Of a stretch of 21,561 nt of DNA, positions 1 through 7,721 are shown in pieces. Under the pieces are notes generated by a model. That model saw only the letters and a list, made by a program, of their open reading frames with translations, did no database searches and was not told the origin of the DNA. Location of the stretch: NCBI GenBank assembly GCA_045580645.1, contig JAZNOG010000021.1, forward strand, positions 1 through 21,561. Reading direction: 5' to 3'. The stretch's first letter is position 1, and each line of letters starts with the position of its first letter. Source of the stretch: HGM10836 sp045580645 (GTDB lineage: Bacteria; Bacillota_I; Bacilli_A; RF39; UBA660). Made by a program: the position numbers and the translations under genes.

Positions 1-378
<378 letters not shown>

Positions 379-561
379 ATTTCCTCCTTTCCATTGTATA
401 TTATTCAGTTTTTCATTTAACAAATAATTAAAAAGCTCTATTTTTGTAAAAAAAGATAAATAATATTAAAGTCATTGTAAATTTACATGTGGCACTATGA
501 AAGATATGGATTTTTATATTAAATATAGTTATACTTAAATTATATAAGAAGTAGGTGTATT

Positions 562-1389
562 ATGAATTTATTTGAAAAAATTCTTTATTCGTTGCAAAAA
601 ACAATGGAAAGACCAACGCTTTTTGGTTGGTTTCATTTTTTATGTATTGGTATGACAATACTTTTAATTGTTGTATCATATAAAATAAAAGATAACCATA
701 GTGAAAAACAATTAAAAATAATATTAGCTATATATGGGATAACTGCTTTTGTTTTAGAATTATTAAAGCAACTTATGTGGTCGCTTGAGTATAATGAAGT
801 AACGCAAATTGTTACATGGGATTATCAATGGTATTCATTTCCTTTTCAATTATGCACAACACCAATATACGTATCGTTAATAGCACTCTTTCTAAAAAAT
901 AACAAAGTTAGAAAAGCACTTTTGTCATATTTGTCATTTATAACAATTTTAGGAGGAATAGCAACAATTATCTTCCCGGAAAGCTGTTTTTCTAGTGATA
1001 TACTAATAAATATTCATACAATGTGGCTCCATTGTGGAAGTTTAGTAGTATCAATATACTTATTAATGTCTAAAGAAATAGAGATTAATATAAATAATTT
1101 ATTAAAGGCGATTATGATATTTTTAATATTTGTTATAATAGCCCAATTTTTAAATATAATAATTTATAATATAGGTGTTTTAAATGGTGAAACATTTAAT
1201 ATGTTCTTTATAAGTCCATATTTTATAAGCACACTTCCAGTATTTGATATAGTGCAGCAAAATACGCCTTATATAATATTTATTTTATTTTATATTTTTA
1301 TAATTTCATTTGGAGGATTAATTATTTATTTTTCTTCATTATATATTAAAAAATTAACTAATAAAAAAGAATTAAGAAAACGAAATTAA
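562..1389 (+). CDS. YwaF/TIGR02206-type (TMEM164-like) integral membrane protein
   Basis: A 275-residue protein made almost wholly of hydrophobic segments, with about seven predicted membrane spans and a basic C-terminus (KKLTNKKELRKRN). The pattern of an aromatic-rich WYSFPFQLC segment (Cys98) in one span and HTMWLHCG (His152, His157) in a later span fits the TIGR02206/YwaF family of Bacillota, which belongs to the TMEM164 superfamily. Human TMEM164 is reported to be a phospholipid acyltransferase dependent on a conserved Cys and His; whether Cys98 and His152/157 are the equivalents here is inference. Start ATG 562 follows a modest AGGTG site near 553. A possible -10 (TATACT, 530-535) lies upstream without a convincing -35. 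The gene is alone on its strand and converges on the ABC operon. Family assignment is fairly sure; biochemical function is not known. Confidence 0.7.
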   Translation: MNLFEKILYSLQKTMERPTLFGWFHFLCIGMTILLIVVSYKIKDNHSEKQLKIILAIYGITAFVLELLKQLMWSLEYNEVTQIVTWDYQWYSFPFQLCTTPIYVSLIALFLKNNKVRKALLSYLSFITILGGIATIIFPESCFSSDILINIHTMWLHCGSLVVSIYLLMSKEIEININNLLKAIMIFLIFVIIAQFLNIIIYNIGVLNGETFNMFFISPYFISTLPVFDIVQQNTPYIIFILFYIFIISFGGLIIYFSSLYIKKLTNKKELRKRN

Positions 1390-1404
1390 ATCTTAATTCT
1401 TTTT
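1364..1404. terminator. Bidirectional intrinsic terminator between convergent genes
   Basis: A perfect 14-bp stem (AAAAAGAATTAAGA at 1364-1377 with TCTTAATTCTTTTT at 1391-1404) encloses a 13-base loop. A-rich on one side and T-rich on the other, it gives a U tract on both strands. It overlaps the last codons of the plus-strand gene ending at 1389 and the stop codon of the minus-strand gene ending at 1393, so it can terminate both. Confidence 0.8.
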
Positions 1405-2169
1405 AATTTTATTAACTAAAACATATAAAATATATGAAATAGTCCCTAAGATAAAAATAGAAGAAATAACTAAATCTAAATTAAATACTTGTGATCCATA
1501 AGTTATTAAATATCCAAGTCCTTTTTTTGAAACTAAAAGTTCACCCATTATAACGCCAATTAAAGACATACTAATATTGATTTTTAATACATTTATCAAA
1601 GTAGAAACATTACTCCTAAAAACAAGTTTAGTAAAAATTTGCATTTTTGAAGCATTAAATGATTTCATTAAAATAATTTTACTTTCTTCAGTTTCTTTAA
1701 AAGCATTATACATACTAATAATTGTAGTGAAAACAGAAATTAAGATTGCCATTAAAATAATGGATTTAACATTAGCGCCTGCCCATATAATAATAAGTGG
1801 TCCAAGTGAGACTTTTGGTAAGGAATTTATAACTGTAAGATATGGATCAATTATTTTTGAAAATCTTTCATTAAACCACATAAAACTAGCAATAGAAATA
1901 CCAACAACTGTAGCAAATGCAAAACTTATTAAAGTTTCATAAGTGGTTACCCAAATATGAATAAATAAATTGTTGGATTTTCCTAAATTAATAATAGTTT
2001 CTATTACTCTTAAAGGAGAAGAAAATAAAAATGCATTAATTATTTCAAGTTTTGAAAGAACTTCCCAAAGAATTAAAAAACATATAAGAATAGATATTTT
2101 AAAAAAAAGAATAATTCTTTTTTCTCGTTGTAATTTTTTTAGATATTCTTTGTGCTCTAGACTATACAT
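1393..2169 (-). CDS. ABC importer permease, NMT1/taurine/nitrate-type (SsuC/ThiX-like)
   Basis: The inner-membrane channel subunit of an importer, 258 residues from ATG 2169. It shows a cytoplasmic N-terminus, about six membrane spans, and the BPD_transp_1 coupling loop (MKSFNASKMQIFTKLVFRS, where the EAA motif is expected) that docks on the ATPase. A TTG nine bases upstream (2178) is in frame, but it lies only 2 bases from the GGAAGGA ribosome site at 2187-2181, whereas ATG 2169 is 11 bases away, so ATG is preferred. The start overlaps the end of the ATPase gene by 8 bases, implying translational coupling. Order (binding protein, ATPase, permease) is standard for the NitT/TauT family, which imports sulfonates, nitrate, or thiamine pyrimidine precursors. 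Sequence alone does not decide the substrate. Confidence 0.88.
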   Translation of the reverse strand: MYSLEHKEYLKKLQREKRIILFFKISILICFLILWEVLSKLEIINAFLFSSPLRVIETIINLGKSNNLFIHIWVTTYETLISFAFATVVGISIASFMWFNERFSKIIDPYLTVINSLPKVSLGPLIIIWAGANVKSIILMAILISVFTTIISMYNAFKETEESKIILMKSFNASKMQIFTKLVFRSNVSTLINVLKINISMSLIGVIMGELLVSKKGLGYLITYGSQVFNLDLVISSIFILGTISYILYVLVNKIKKN

Positions 2170-2914
2170 GGTGATCAAGTTCCTTCCATATCATGTCGTA
2201 ATACTTCATAAATTTTTCATCTTTTCTATTTTGTGTTGGTGTTCCTTTTTTAGTAAGTTCTATATTATAAATATTTTTTATAGAGCCAGGTCTTTTAGTA
2301 AGTACAATAATTCTATCAGACATGCTAATAGCTTCTGCTATATCATGGGTAACCATAATTGCTGTTTTACCTTCATTTTTTATAATTTTATATAAATCAT
2401 CAGATAAAGAAAGTCTAGTTTGATAATCAAGAGCACTAAAAGGCTCATCAAGCAAAAGAATATCAGGATTAGTAGCAAGTGTTCTAATTAAAGCAACTCT
2501 TTGACGCATACCTCCAGATAAACTATCTGGATATTTATCTATGAAATCACCAAGTCCATATGTGTTAAGAAGTCTAATAACTTGTTCAATATTATCTTTA
2601 GTTAAAATATTTTTGATTTCAAGACCTAATAAACAATTTTCTAAAACTGTTCTCCATGGGAATAGTGAATCATGTTGAAGCATATATCCTATAACGGGAT
2701 TTTCTTTATTAAATTTAACTGTTCCTTTTGACTTTTCCATAATATTAGAAATAATTCCTAGTATTGTAGATTTTCCACATCCAGATGGACCCACTATTGA
2801 AATGAATTCTTTATCTTTTACTTTGAACGAAACATTTTCTAAAGCAAAAGTCTCGCCGTTTTTATCATGATATATTTTACTTAAATTCTTTATTTCTAAA
2901 ACATTATCTAACAT
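2162..2914 (-). CDS. ABC importer ATP-binding protein, NitT/TauT-type
   Basis: A 250-residue cytoplasmic ATPase that powers the adjacent permease. Visible motifs: Walker A GPSGCGKST (residues 42-50), Q-loop YMLQHDSLFPW (about 77-87), signature LSGGMRQR (132-139), Walker B ILLLDEP (152-158), D-loop SALD, and switch His190 in VTHD. The order and the FPW after the Q-loop are typical of SsuB/TauB/ThiZ ATPases. The gene overlaps the binding-protein gene by 11 bases (2904-2914) and has no strong ribosome site of its own, so it is probably translated by coupling. All catalytic motifs are intact. Confidence 0.95.
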   Translation of the reverse strand: MLDNVLEIKNLSKIYHDKNGETFALENVSFKVKDKEFISIVGPSGCGKSTILGIISNIMEKSKGTVKFNKENPVIGYMLQHDSLFPWRTVLENCLLGLEIKNILTKDNIEQVIRLLNTYGLGDFIDKYPDSLSGGMRQRVALIRTLATNPDILLLDEPFSALDYQTRLSLSDDLYKIIKNEGKTAIMVTHDIAEAISMSDRIIVLTKRPGSIKNIYNIELTKKGTPTQNRKDEKFMKYYDMIWKELDHHV

Positions 2915-3890
2915 AAATTAAATCATCAAAACTTACTTTTTCTTCTTCTTTTAATTGTCCGGCTTCTACAATTATGTTTTGTAAGTGATTAAATGATTCT
3001 TCTGTAAAATTAGTTGTCTTAGGCCAACTATCATTTTGTTTATAACTTTCTACTGAACTAGTAAGATCTTCTATACTAGTATCAGGAAAATGTTCTAAAA
3101 TAACTTCTGCTATTTCTTTAGATTCATGCTCGTGAACAAAGTCGATGCCTTTTTGAATAGCTTTAGTAAATCCTTCAATTATATCTTTGTTATTTTCAAT
3201 AAAGCTAATTCTAGCATTATAAGCAGTATAAGGGACAACGCCACCAAGTGATCCTAAAGATGCAACTTTATAACCATATCCTTGATTAACTATTTGTGTT
3301 GCAAGTGGTTCAAATAAAGAAACAAAATCCCCAGTTCCTCCAATAAAAGCACTAGCCATATTAGCAAATTGAGTGCTAGTATCAATAGTAACATCTTTTC
3401 CTGGAATAATATTGTTTTCTTTTAAAACCCATTCAAGTGTCATTTCAGGCATTCCACCGATTCTACCACCAATAATATATTTTCCTCTTAAATCTTCTAG
3501 AGTAAAGTCTTTTATATTTTCTCTAGCTATAATAAAAGAACCATCTTTTTGAGTAAGTTGTGCAAAAGTCTTAACATAATCTTTTTCGCCACCATTATAT
3601 ACATAAATAGTAGCTTCACTACCAGACAAACCAATTTCAACATCACCTGATAAAACTGCAGCCATAACATTATCCGCGCCACTTGTTAAAATAACTTCAA
3701 CATCTAATCCTTCATCTTCAAAATAACCATTTGATAAAGCAACATATTGAGGAGCATAGAATACACTATGAGTTACCTCTGCAACAGTTATTTTCTTTAA
3801 ATTATTATTACTATTTATATCAATAATATATAAAATAGTAAAAAATAAAATAATTACAATACACCCAATTAGTGTAATATATTTTTTCAT
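2904..3890 (-). CDS. NMT1/THI5-type substrate-binding protein of ABC importer
   Basis: A 328-residue extracytoplasmic binding protein. After MKK a hydrophobic segment (about residues 4-23) anchors it. LIGC at 7-10 resembles a lipobox but comes before most of the hydrophobic stretch, so lipoprotein processing is doubtful. The mature part starts KKITVAEVTHSVFYAPQYVA and includes NGYFEDEGLDVEV, SGADNVMAAVLSGDVEIG and a GGRIGGMPEMTLEWVL region, the fold signature of the NMT1/SsuA/TauA/ThiY group. ATG 3890 is preceded by TGGAGG at a 7-base spacing. It is first in a three-gene operon. No TPP riboswitch or other conserved leader is visible in the 131-base upstream gap, so a thiamine-precursor role is not supported beyond family resemblance. 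Confidence 0.88.
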   Translation of the reverse strand: MKKYITLIGCIVIILFFTILYIIDINSNNNLKKITVAEVTHSVFYAPQYVALSNGYFEDEGLDVEVILTSGADNVMAAVLSGDVEIGLSGSEATIYVYNGGEKDYVKTFAQLTQKDGSFIIARENIKDFTLEDLRGKYIIGGRIGGMPEMTLEWVLKENNIIPGKDVTIDTSTQFANMASAFIGGTGDFVSLFEPLATQIVNQGYGYKVASLGSLGGVVPYTAYNARISFIENNKDIIEGFTKAIQKGIDFVHEHESKEIAEVILEHFPDTSIEDLTSSVESYKQNDSWPKTTNFTEESFNHLQNIIVEAGQLKEEEKVSFDDLIYVR

Positions 3891-3912
3891 ACAAAACCTC
3901 CATTTCTGTAGT

Positions 3913-3942
3913 ATTATATTCCATATAAAAATAATGAGTGAT
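3913..3942 (-). promoter_or_regulatory. Possible promoter of the ABC importer operon
   Basis: On the minus strand a perfect -10 hexamer TATAAT (3918-3913) lies 22 bases before the start codon at 3890. The best -35 candidate (ATCACT at 3942-3937, 18-base spacer) is poor, so this is tentative. Confidence 0.35.
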
Positions 3943-4021
3943 ATTTAAAATTAAAAATATTAGATGACTTAACTACTAAAAGGAATGTAAATTTAATAAA
4001 ATATTGTAGGGGGTAACATAA

Positions 4022-4360
4022 ATGTTAGATAGTGAATTATTAAAAAGTATTTTAATGATAGCGTTAGCTAGTTCTATTATAACTACTGCAGTTATTCAAA
4101 AGGTAAAAGAAGGTTTAAATCAAAAAAAATACTTACTTTTAACAAGCTTTGTTGTTTCTATGGTAATAGGAACATTATTTTCATTAACATTCAGCACTGC
4201 AAATATAATAGAATCTTTATGGGTAGGTTTAATATGTTTTATTGGAGCAGGAACAATTTATCAAATGTTTGAAGATAAAATCTTTAAATCATACACGAGT
4301 ATGAAAGAAACAGTAACTATTCCAGCAGAAAATAATATAAGAGGCGAAGAAAATGAATAA
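4022..4360 (+). CDS. Small holin-like membrane protein
   Basis: A 112-residue protein with hydrophobic segments near residues 5-25, 37-58 and 64-82, separated by a basic patch (KVKEGLNQKK) and ended by a charged tail. Size, membrane plan and position directly before a signal-less M23 peptidase are those of phage lysis cassettes, where such a protein lets the endolysin reach the wall. The ATG is preceded by a strong AGGGGGT site. It overlaps the peptidase gene by 8 bases, so the two are co-translated. No catalytic motif is present. It could instead be a phage structural or generic membrane protein; the holin call rests on context and topology, and no single motif proves it. Confidence 0.55.
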   Translation: MLDSELLKSILMIALASSIITTAVIQKVKEGLNQKKYLLLTSFVVSMVIGTLFSLTFSTANIIESLWVGLICFIGAGTIYQMFEDKIFKSYTSMKETVTIPAENNIRGEENE

Positions 4361-5216
4361 ATATAATAAACTTCCATTAAAATACATTGCAGTAACTGCG
4401 CCTTTTGGGCAAGATGGAAATAGATTCCACTATGGTGTAGATTTAGGGTGGTCTTCTTCTAAGGGTGGACCAAATGTTAATATTTATTCAATGAATGATG
4501 GAATAGTTACTCAAAAAGGTTACAATAATAGTGCCGGCAACTATATATGGATTCAAACAGATATGGGAGATACTAGATATTTACACAGGTATTTGCATTT
4601 AAATGCACCTGCTAAAGTTAATATTGGAGATAAAGTTGTCCGTGGACAAACTATTGGTAATATGGGAACAACTGGAGATTCTACTGGACCACACTTACAT
4701 TTTGAATTATGGAAATGTCCAAAAAATTATAAATTTAACTGGAATGACAGAGAAAAATATGCAGTAAATCCACTTGATTATGTTTATTTATTTTATGATC
4801 AAACCACAAGTGAAAGTAGTAAAAATAAAGTTATAAAAGTAGTAGGGACAAACATAATAAAAACAAGAAATAAAGAAATAAACCAAATAGAAGTTATAAA
4901 TCAAAACTTAAGATGTAGAAAAGATTATGGACTTGATAAAGAAATTCTAGGATATATAGACTTAGGTTTATATAATGTATTAGATATAAAAGAAAAAGAT
5001 AATTATAAATGGTATAAAATAAACACTAATATGTGGATAGCAGGAACAACTGATACAAAATATTATCAAAAAGAAGAAAAAGTAGAAGAACAACCAGTAG
5101 AAACACCACAAGAAGAGCCAAAAGAAAACTTGATAAAATTCATAGCAAAAGAAAGTGGATATTATTATATATATTTAGAAAAAGATGAATATGTATACTA
5201 TGAAAAGAAAGAATAA
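4353..5216 (+). CDS. M23 (LytM-type) peptidoglycan endopeptidase with SH3 domain, endolysin-like
   Basis: A 287-residue predicted zinc metallopeptidase. The M23 domain covers about residues 14-142: HYGVD (His26, Asp30), RYLHL (His82) and GPHLHFEL (His114, His116) supply the expected metal ligands and catalytic His. A bacterial SH3-like wall-binding domain follows at about 183-232 (NLRCRKDYG ... YKWYKINTN ... WIAG). Next come a Glu/Pro-rich linker (240-258) and a short C-terminal block rich in Tyr and Lys. There is no signal peptide, so export would need the holin-like partner whose gene overlaps this start, as in phage lysis modules. No other phage genes flank it, so it is a remnant, a domesticated lysis or secretion pair, or part of a small accessory island. 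Enzyme family is certain; physiological role is inferred. Confidence 0.88.
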   Translation: MNKYNKLPLKYIAVTAPFGQDGNRFHYGVDLGWSSSKGGPNVNIYSMNDGIVTQKGYNNSAGNYIWIQTDMGDTRYLHRYLHLNAPAKVNIGDKVVRGQTIGNMGTTGDSTGPHLHFELWKCPKNYKFNWNDREKYAVNPLDYVYLFYDQTTSESSKNKVIKVVGTNIIKTRNKEINQIEVINQNLRCRKDYGLDKEILGYIDLGLYNVLDIKEKDNYKWYKINTNMWIAGTTDTKYYQKEEKVEEQPVETPQEEPKENLIKFIAKESGYYYIYLEKDEYVYYEKKE

Positions 5217-5235
5217 AAATTAACTTGAATTAACT

Positions 5236-5281
5236 AAAAGAATATGGTAAACTTAACTTAAGAATAAACCATATCTTTTTG
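5236..5281 (+). terminator. Intrinsic terminator after the M23 peptidase gene
   Basis: ATATGGT (5242-5248) pairs with ACCATAT (5268-5274), with an A-rich flank before (5236-5241) and CTTTTTG after. The loop is long (19 bases) and may fold internally. It separates the lysis-like pair from the downstream surface-protein gene, perhaps with leakage. Confidence 0.55.
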
Positions 5282-5301
5282 TATGGAAGAAGGAGTTAAT
5301 T

Positions 5302-7629
5302 ATGAAGAAAAAACTAGCAAACAAATTTTCGTCTGAGGGTGGGCAGTTTACTAACAAAGTAACAAAAACCCTTCCGATAATACTAATAATATTTTTAATT
5401 ACATTTGTAATAGGAATAACTATTGCAATATATAATTATACAAAAACAGGTAATCAAAATGCTATAACAACAGGAAATGTATCAATGAGTTTTATGGAAA
5501 GCACAAATGTAATAAATATAACAAATGCACTTCCAATGGGAGATGTAGAAGGTAAAGTATTAGATAAATACTTTGATTTTTCAGTTACAACAAACTTAGA
5601 TAGCGTATATGATGTAGATACACCAGTATACTATGAAATAGAATTAGAACCCTTAAGTGTAGATTCTGGATATACACAGTTATCTAATAATCAAATAAAA
5701 GTATACTTAGAAAATAGAGATACTAATAAATCAGTAGTAGAACCATTATTAATAGATGGTCTAGGAATATCAACAAATAATGAAAACAATAAAATGTTAT
5801 ATTATACAAGTCATAATCATAAATCAAATATAAAAAGTGTAACAACAAACTATAGATTAAGAGCATGGATAGATTATAATGTAAATGCATCAAGTTGGAC
5901 AAGTTCTACAAAGAATCAATATAAATTCAGAATTAATATAAATAGTCATGGATATAATGTAAGGTATACAACACCAGAAACATGCTTTAGTGCAACACTT
6001 GATGAAACTACTAATACTGCAGTATTAGGAGCATATGATACATCGTGCGGAACAGATGTGGTAATACCTGATAGGTTACCCACAAAAACTTATAATATAA
6101 TAGAAAATCCAAGCACTGAACAAGTAGAGTCATGTAATAATATTTTGATCTCTGCGTTTGCAATGGCTGGACAAACCATAACAAAAGAACCATTAGGAGA
6201 TGTATGTAGTGGTGGAACAACAACTTCGGCATTTCAAAATTTAACAATGGCTCAACTTATAAATATGATGCTCAATATGTATGGCTATTCTAATGTATCT
6301 CAAATAATAGATGCATTAGATCAAACAGGGATACTAGATATACGAGATAGCAACCAAAAATATACAATTATGATAATTGGAGTCTCTGCATTTTATTCTA
6401 ATAACCTCACAAGTGTAGCAATTCCTGATAGTGTCACAACCATAGGAGACTATGCATTTCGAGATAACAACCTCACAAGTGTAGTCATCCCCGATAGTGT
6501 CACAACAATAGGAGATAATACATTTGATTATTTAGAACTAGATAATGAATCAATAATGCAAATAGAATTAGCGAAACAATGTTTTGGAACAACAACAAAT
6601 GAAACAGCAGCAACAATAACAGCATGGAATTGTACAGATATAAAAAATCTTGTAATACCATCAACAATAGATGGATATGCAGTAAAAACAATTGAAGATG
6701 GATTTCTTTTCGAAGGGGTATTCTCTCGAAAGGATTTAACAAGTGTAGTCATCCCCGATAGTGTTACAAGCATCGGAGACAATGCATTTGATGATAACAA
6801 CCTCACAAGTGTAACTATCCCAGATAGTGTCACAACCATAGGAGACCGTGCATTTCGATCTAACAACCTCACAAGTGTAACTATCCCGGATAGTGTGACA
6901 ACCATTGGAAACAATGCATTTCAATCTAACAACCTCACAAGTGTAGTAATCCCAAATAGTGTTACAACCATCGGAGATACCGCATTTAATAATAATTTTT
7001 TAACAGATGAACAAGCATATATTTACAAAAGAACAGATACAAATAAAGATGGAATAGCAGAAATAGATTATACAACTATAATTAGTTATGGTGGTGCAAA
7101 TAAAAACATAATTATCCCAAATAGTGTCACAACCATAGGAGAACATGCATTTTATTTGAACAACCTCACAAGTGTAACCATCCCCGATAGTGTCACATCA
7201 ATCGGTTACTATGCATTTCAATCTAACAACCTCACAAGTGTAACCATCCCCGATAGTGTCACAACCATAGGAGACTCTGCATTTGCTTCTAACAACCTCA
7301 CAAGTGTAACCATCCCCGATAGTGTCACATCAATCGGAGCCTCTGCATTTCGTAATAATTACCTAAGATATGTAGTTATTGGTAAAAACTCAAATTTAAC
7401 AGAAACAACAGGAATAGATGCATTAGCATTTGAATCAGTGGGTGTTCACAATGAAAATCTTACTATATATAATAACTCAGGGAAGAAATTTAAATGGTAT
7501 TATGTAACACAAGGAAGAAATAATTCAACAGATGCACAATATAACTTTGTAACAGGAACAGTTCCAAGTTATACTGATTCCTATGCTACATACAACGAAG
7601 TAACAATAACAACAGGTTATCCAGAATAG
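5302..7629 (+). CDS. Membrane-anchored surface protein: TasA-like module plus BspA-type leucine-rich repeats
   Basis: A 775-residue protein. A basic N-terminus (MKKKLANKFS) precedes one membrane span (about 24-44). Then comes a beta-rich module (about 52-215; TGNVSMSF, IKVYLENRD, YRLRAWIDYN) that resembles TasA/camelysin-type SipW substrates and matches the protein at 15347. Residues about 225-365 hold linker modules. BspA/LRR_5 repeats of 22 residues with core LTSVTIPDSVTTIG-x-x-AF run from about 369 to 687, interrupted by two inserts; the second contains DTNKDGIAEID (from Asp579), an EF-hand-like acidic loop. The C-terminal 90 residues lack LPXTG or a membrane span, so the N-terminus is the anchor. 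BspA-type repeats in other bacteria mediate adhesion to host or other cells. ATG 5302 has GAAGGAG upstream. No clear promoter lies in the 85-base gap. Confidence 0.85.
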   Translation: MKKKLANKFSSEGGQFTNKVTKTLPIILIIFLITFVIGITIAIYNYTKTGNQNAITTGNVSMSFMESTNVINITNALPMGDVEGKVLDKYFDFSVTTNLDSVYDVDTPVYYEIELEPLSVDSGYTQLSNNQIKVYLENRDTNKSVVEPLLIDGLGISTNNENNKMLYYTSHNHKSNIKSVTTNYRLRAWIDYNVNASSWTSSTKNQYKFRININSHGYNVRYTTPETCFSATLDETTNTAVLGAYDTSCGTDVVIPDRLPTKTYNIIENPSTEQVESCNNILISAFAMAGQTITKEPLGDVCSGGTTTSAFQNLTMAQLINMMLNMYGYSNVSQIIDALDQTGILDIRDSNQKYTIMIIGVSAFYSNNLTSVAIPDSVTTIGDYAFRDNNLTSVVIPDSVTTIGDNTFDYLELDNESIMQIELAKQCFGTTTNETAATITAWNCTDIKNLVIPSTIDGYAVKTIEDGFLFEGVFSRKDLTSVVIPDSVTSIGDNAFDDNNLTSVTIPDSVTTIGDRAFRSNNLTSVTIPDSVTTIGNNAFQSNNLTSVVIPNSVTTIGDTAFNNNFLTDEQAYIYKRTDTNKDGIAEIDYTTIISYGGANKNIIIPNSVTTIGEHAFYLNNLTSVTIPDSVTSIGYYAFQSNNLTSVTIPDSVTTIGDSAFASNNLTSVTIPDSVTSIGASAFRNNYLRYVVIGKNSNLTETTGIDALAFESVGVHNENLTIYNNSGKKFKWYYVTQGRNNSTDAQYNFVTGTVPSYTDSYATYNEVTITTGYPE
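6406..7362 (+). repeat. 66-bp leucine-rich repeat array (about ten units)
   Basis: Nine units begin LTSV and one begins with IIIPNS; most are 66 bp (22 codons). The DNA core AACAACCTCACAAGTGTA and the ATCCCCGATAGTGTCACA segment are nearly identical between copies and visibly more GC-rich than the surrounding gene. Differences concentrate in the codons flanking GCATTT (Ala-Phe). Two inserts break the array, about 6535-6735 and 6992-7105. The near-identity points to recent duplication or gene conversion among units. Confidence 0.9.
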
Positions 7630-7655
7630 GTAGAAATATCTATTCTTTTATTTTA
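7623..7655 (+). terminator. Intrinsic terminator after the leucine-rich repeat gene
   Basis: AGAATAG (7623-7629, including the stop codon) pairs with CTATTCT (7640-7646). Inner pairs including a G-U extend the stem to about 10 bp, closing a GAAA tetraloop (7633-7636). A T-rich run (7646-7655) follows. This isolates the gene from the heat-shock promoter. Confidence 0.8.
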
Positions 7656-7688
7656 AATTAATAAAAAATAAAAATTAGCAGTTATATA

Positions 7689-7717
7689 TTGACATTGCTA
7701 AAGCATACTATTATAAT
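7689..7717 (+). promoter_or_regulatory. Consensus sigma-A promoter of the hrcA-grpE-dnaK-dnaJ operon
   Basis: TTGACA (7689-7694) and TATAAT (7712-7717) are both perfect matches with a 17-base spacer. Predicted transcription start is about 7724, inside the CIRCE operator, so HrcA binding would block initiation. A promoter this strong under a repressor is the normal heat-shock arrangement in Bacillota. Confidence 0.93.
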
Positions 7718-7721
7718 GAAA

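Noticed and set aside
395..423. Sigma-A-like promoter on the minus strand (TTGTTA 423-418, 17 bases, TATACA 400-395)
   Set aside because: The implied transcription start falls within the ribosome site of the collagen-like gene, leaving no usable leader.
1577..2395. Plus-strand frames opposite the ABC permease and ATPase genes
   Set aside because: They lack ribosome sites and lie fully antisense to genes with clear family motifs.
3891..4021. TPP or other riboswitch before the NMT1-type importer
   Set aside because: No conserved thi-box elements or plausible multi-stem leader could be found in this short gap.
4022..5216. A complete prophage
   Set aside because: Only a holin-like and an endolysin-like gene are present; no integrase, capsid, tail or attachment site was found.
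6011..6924. Several minus-strand frames opposite the leucine-rich repeat gene, some with repeats
   Set aside because: The repetition is the mirror of the 66-bp coding repeats; there are no ribosome sites and no recognisable family.
6406..7362. Diversity-generating retroelement acting on the leucine-rich repeats
   Set aside because: No reverse transcriptase, template repeat or IMH-like element is visible in the window, and the variable codons do not show an adenine-only substitution pattern.
6406..7362. CRISPR array because of regular 66-bp repeats
   Set aside because: The repeats are coding, in frame and contiguous, without unique spacers or cas genes.
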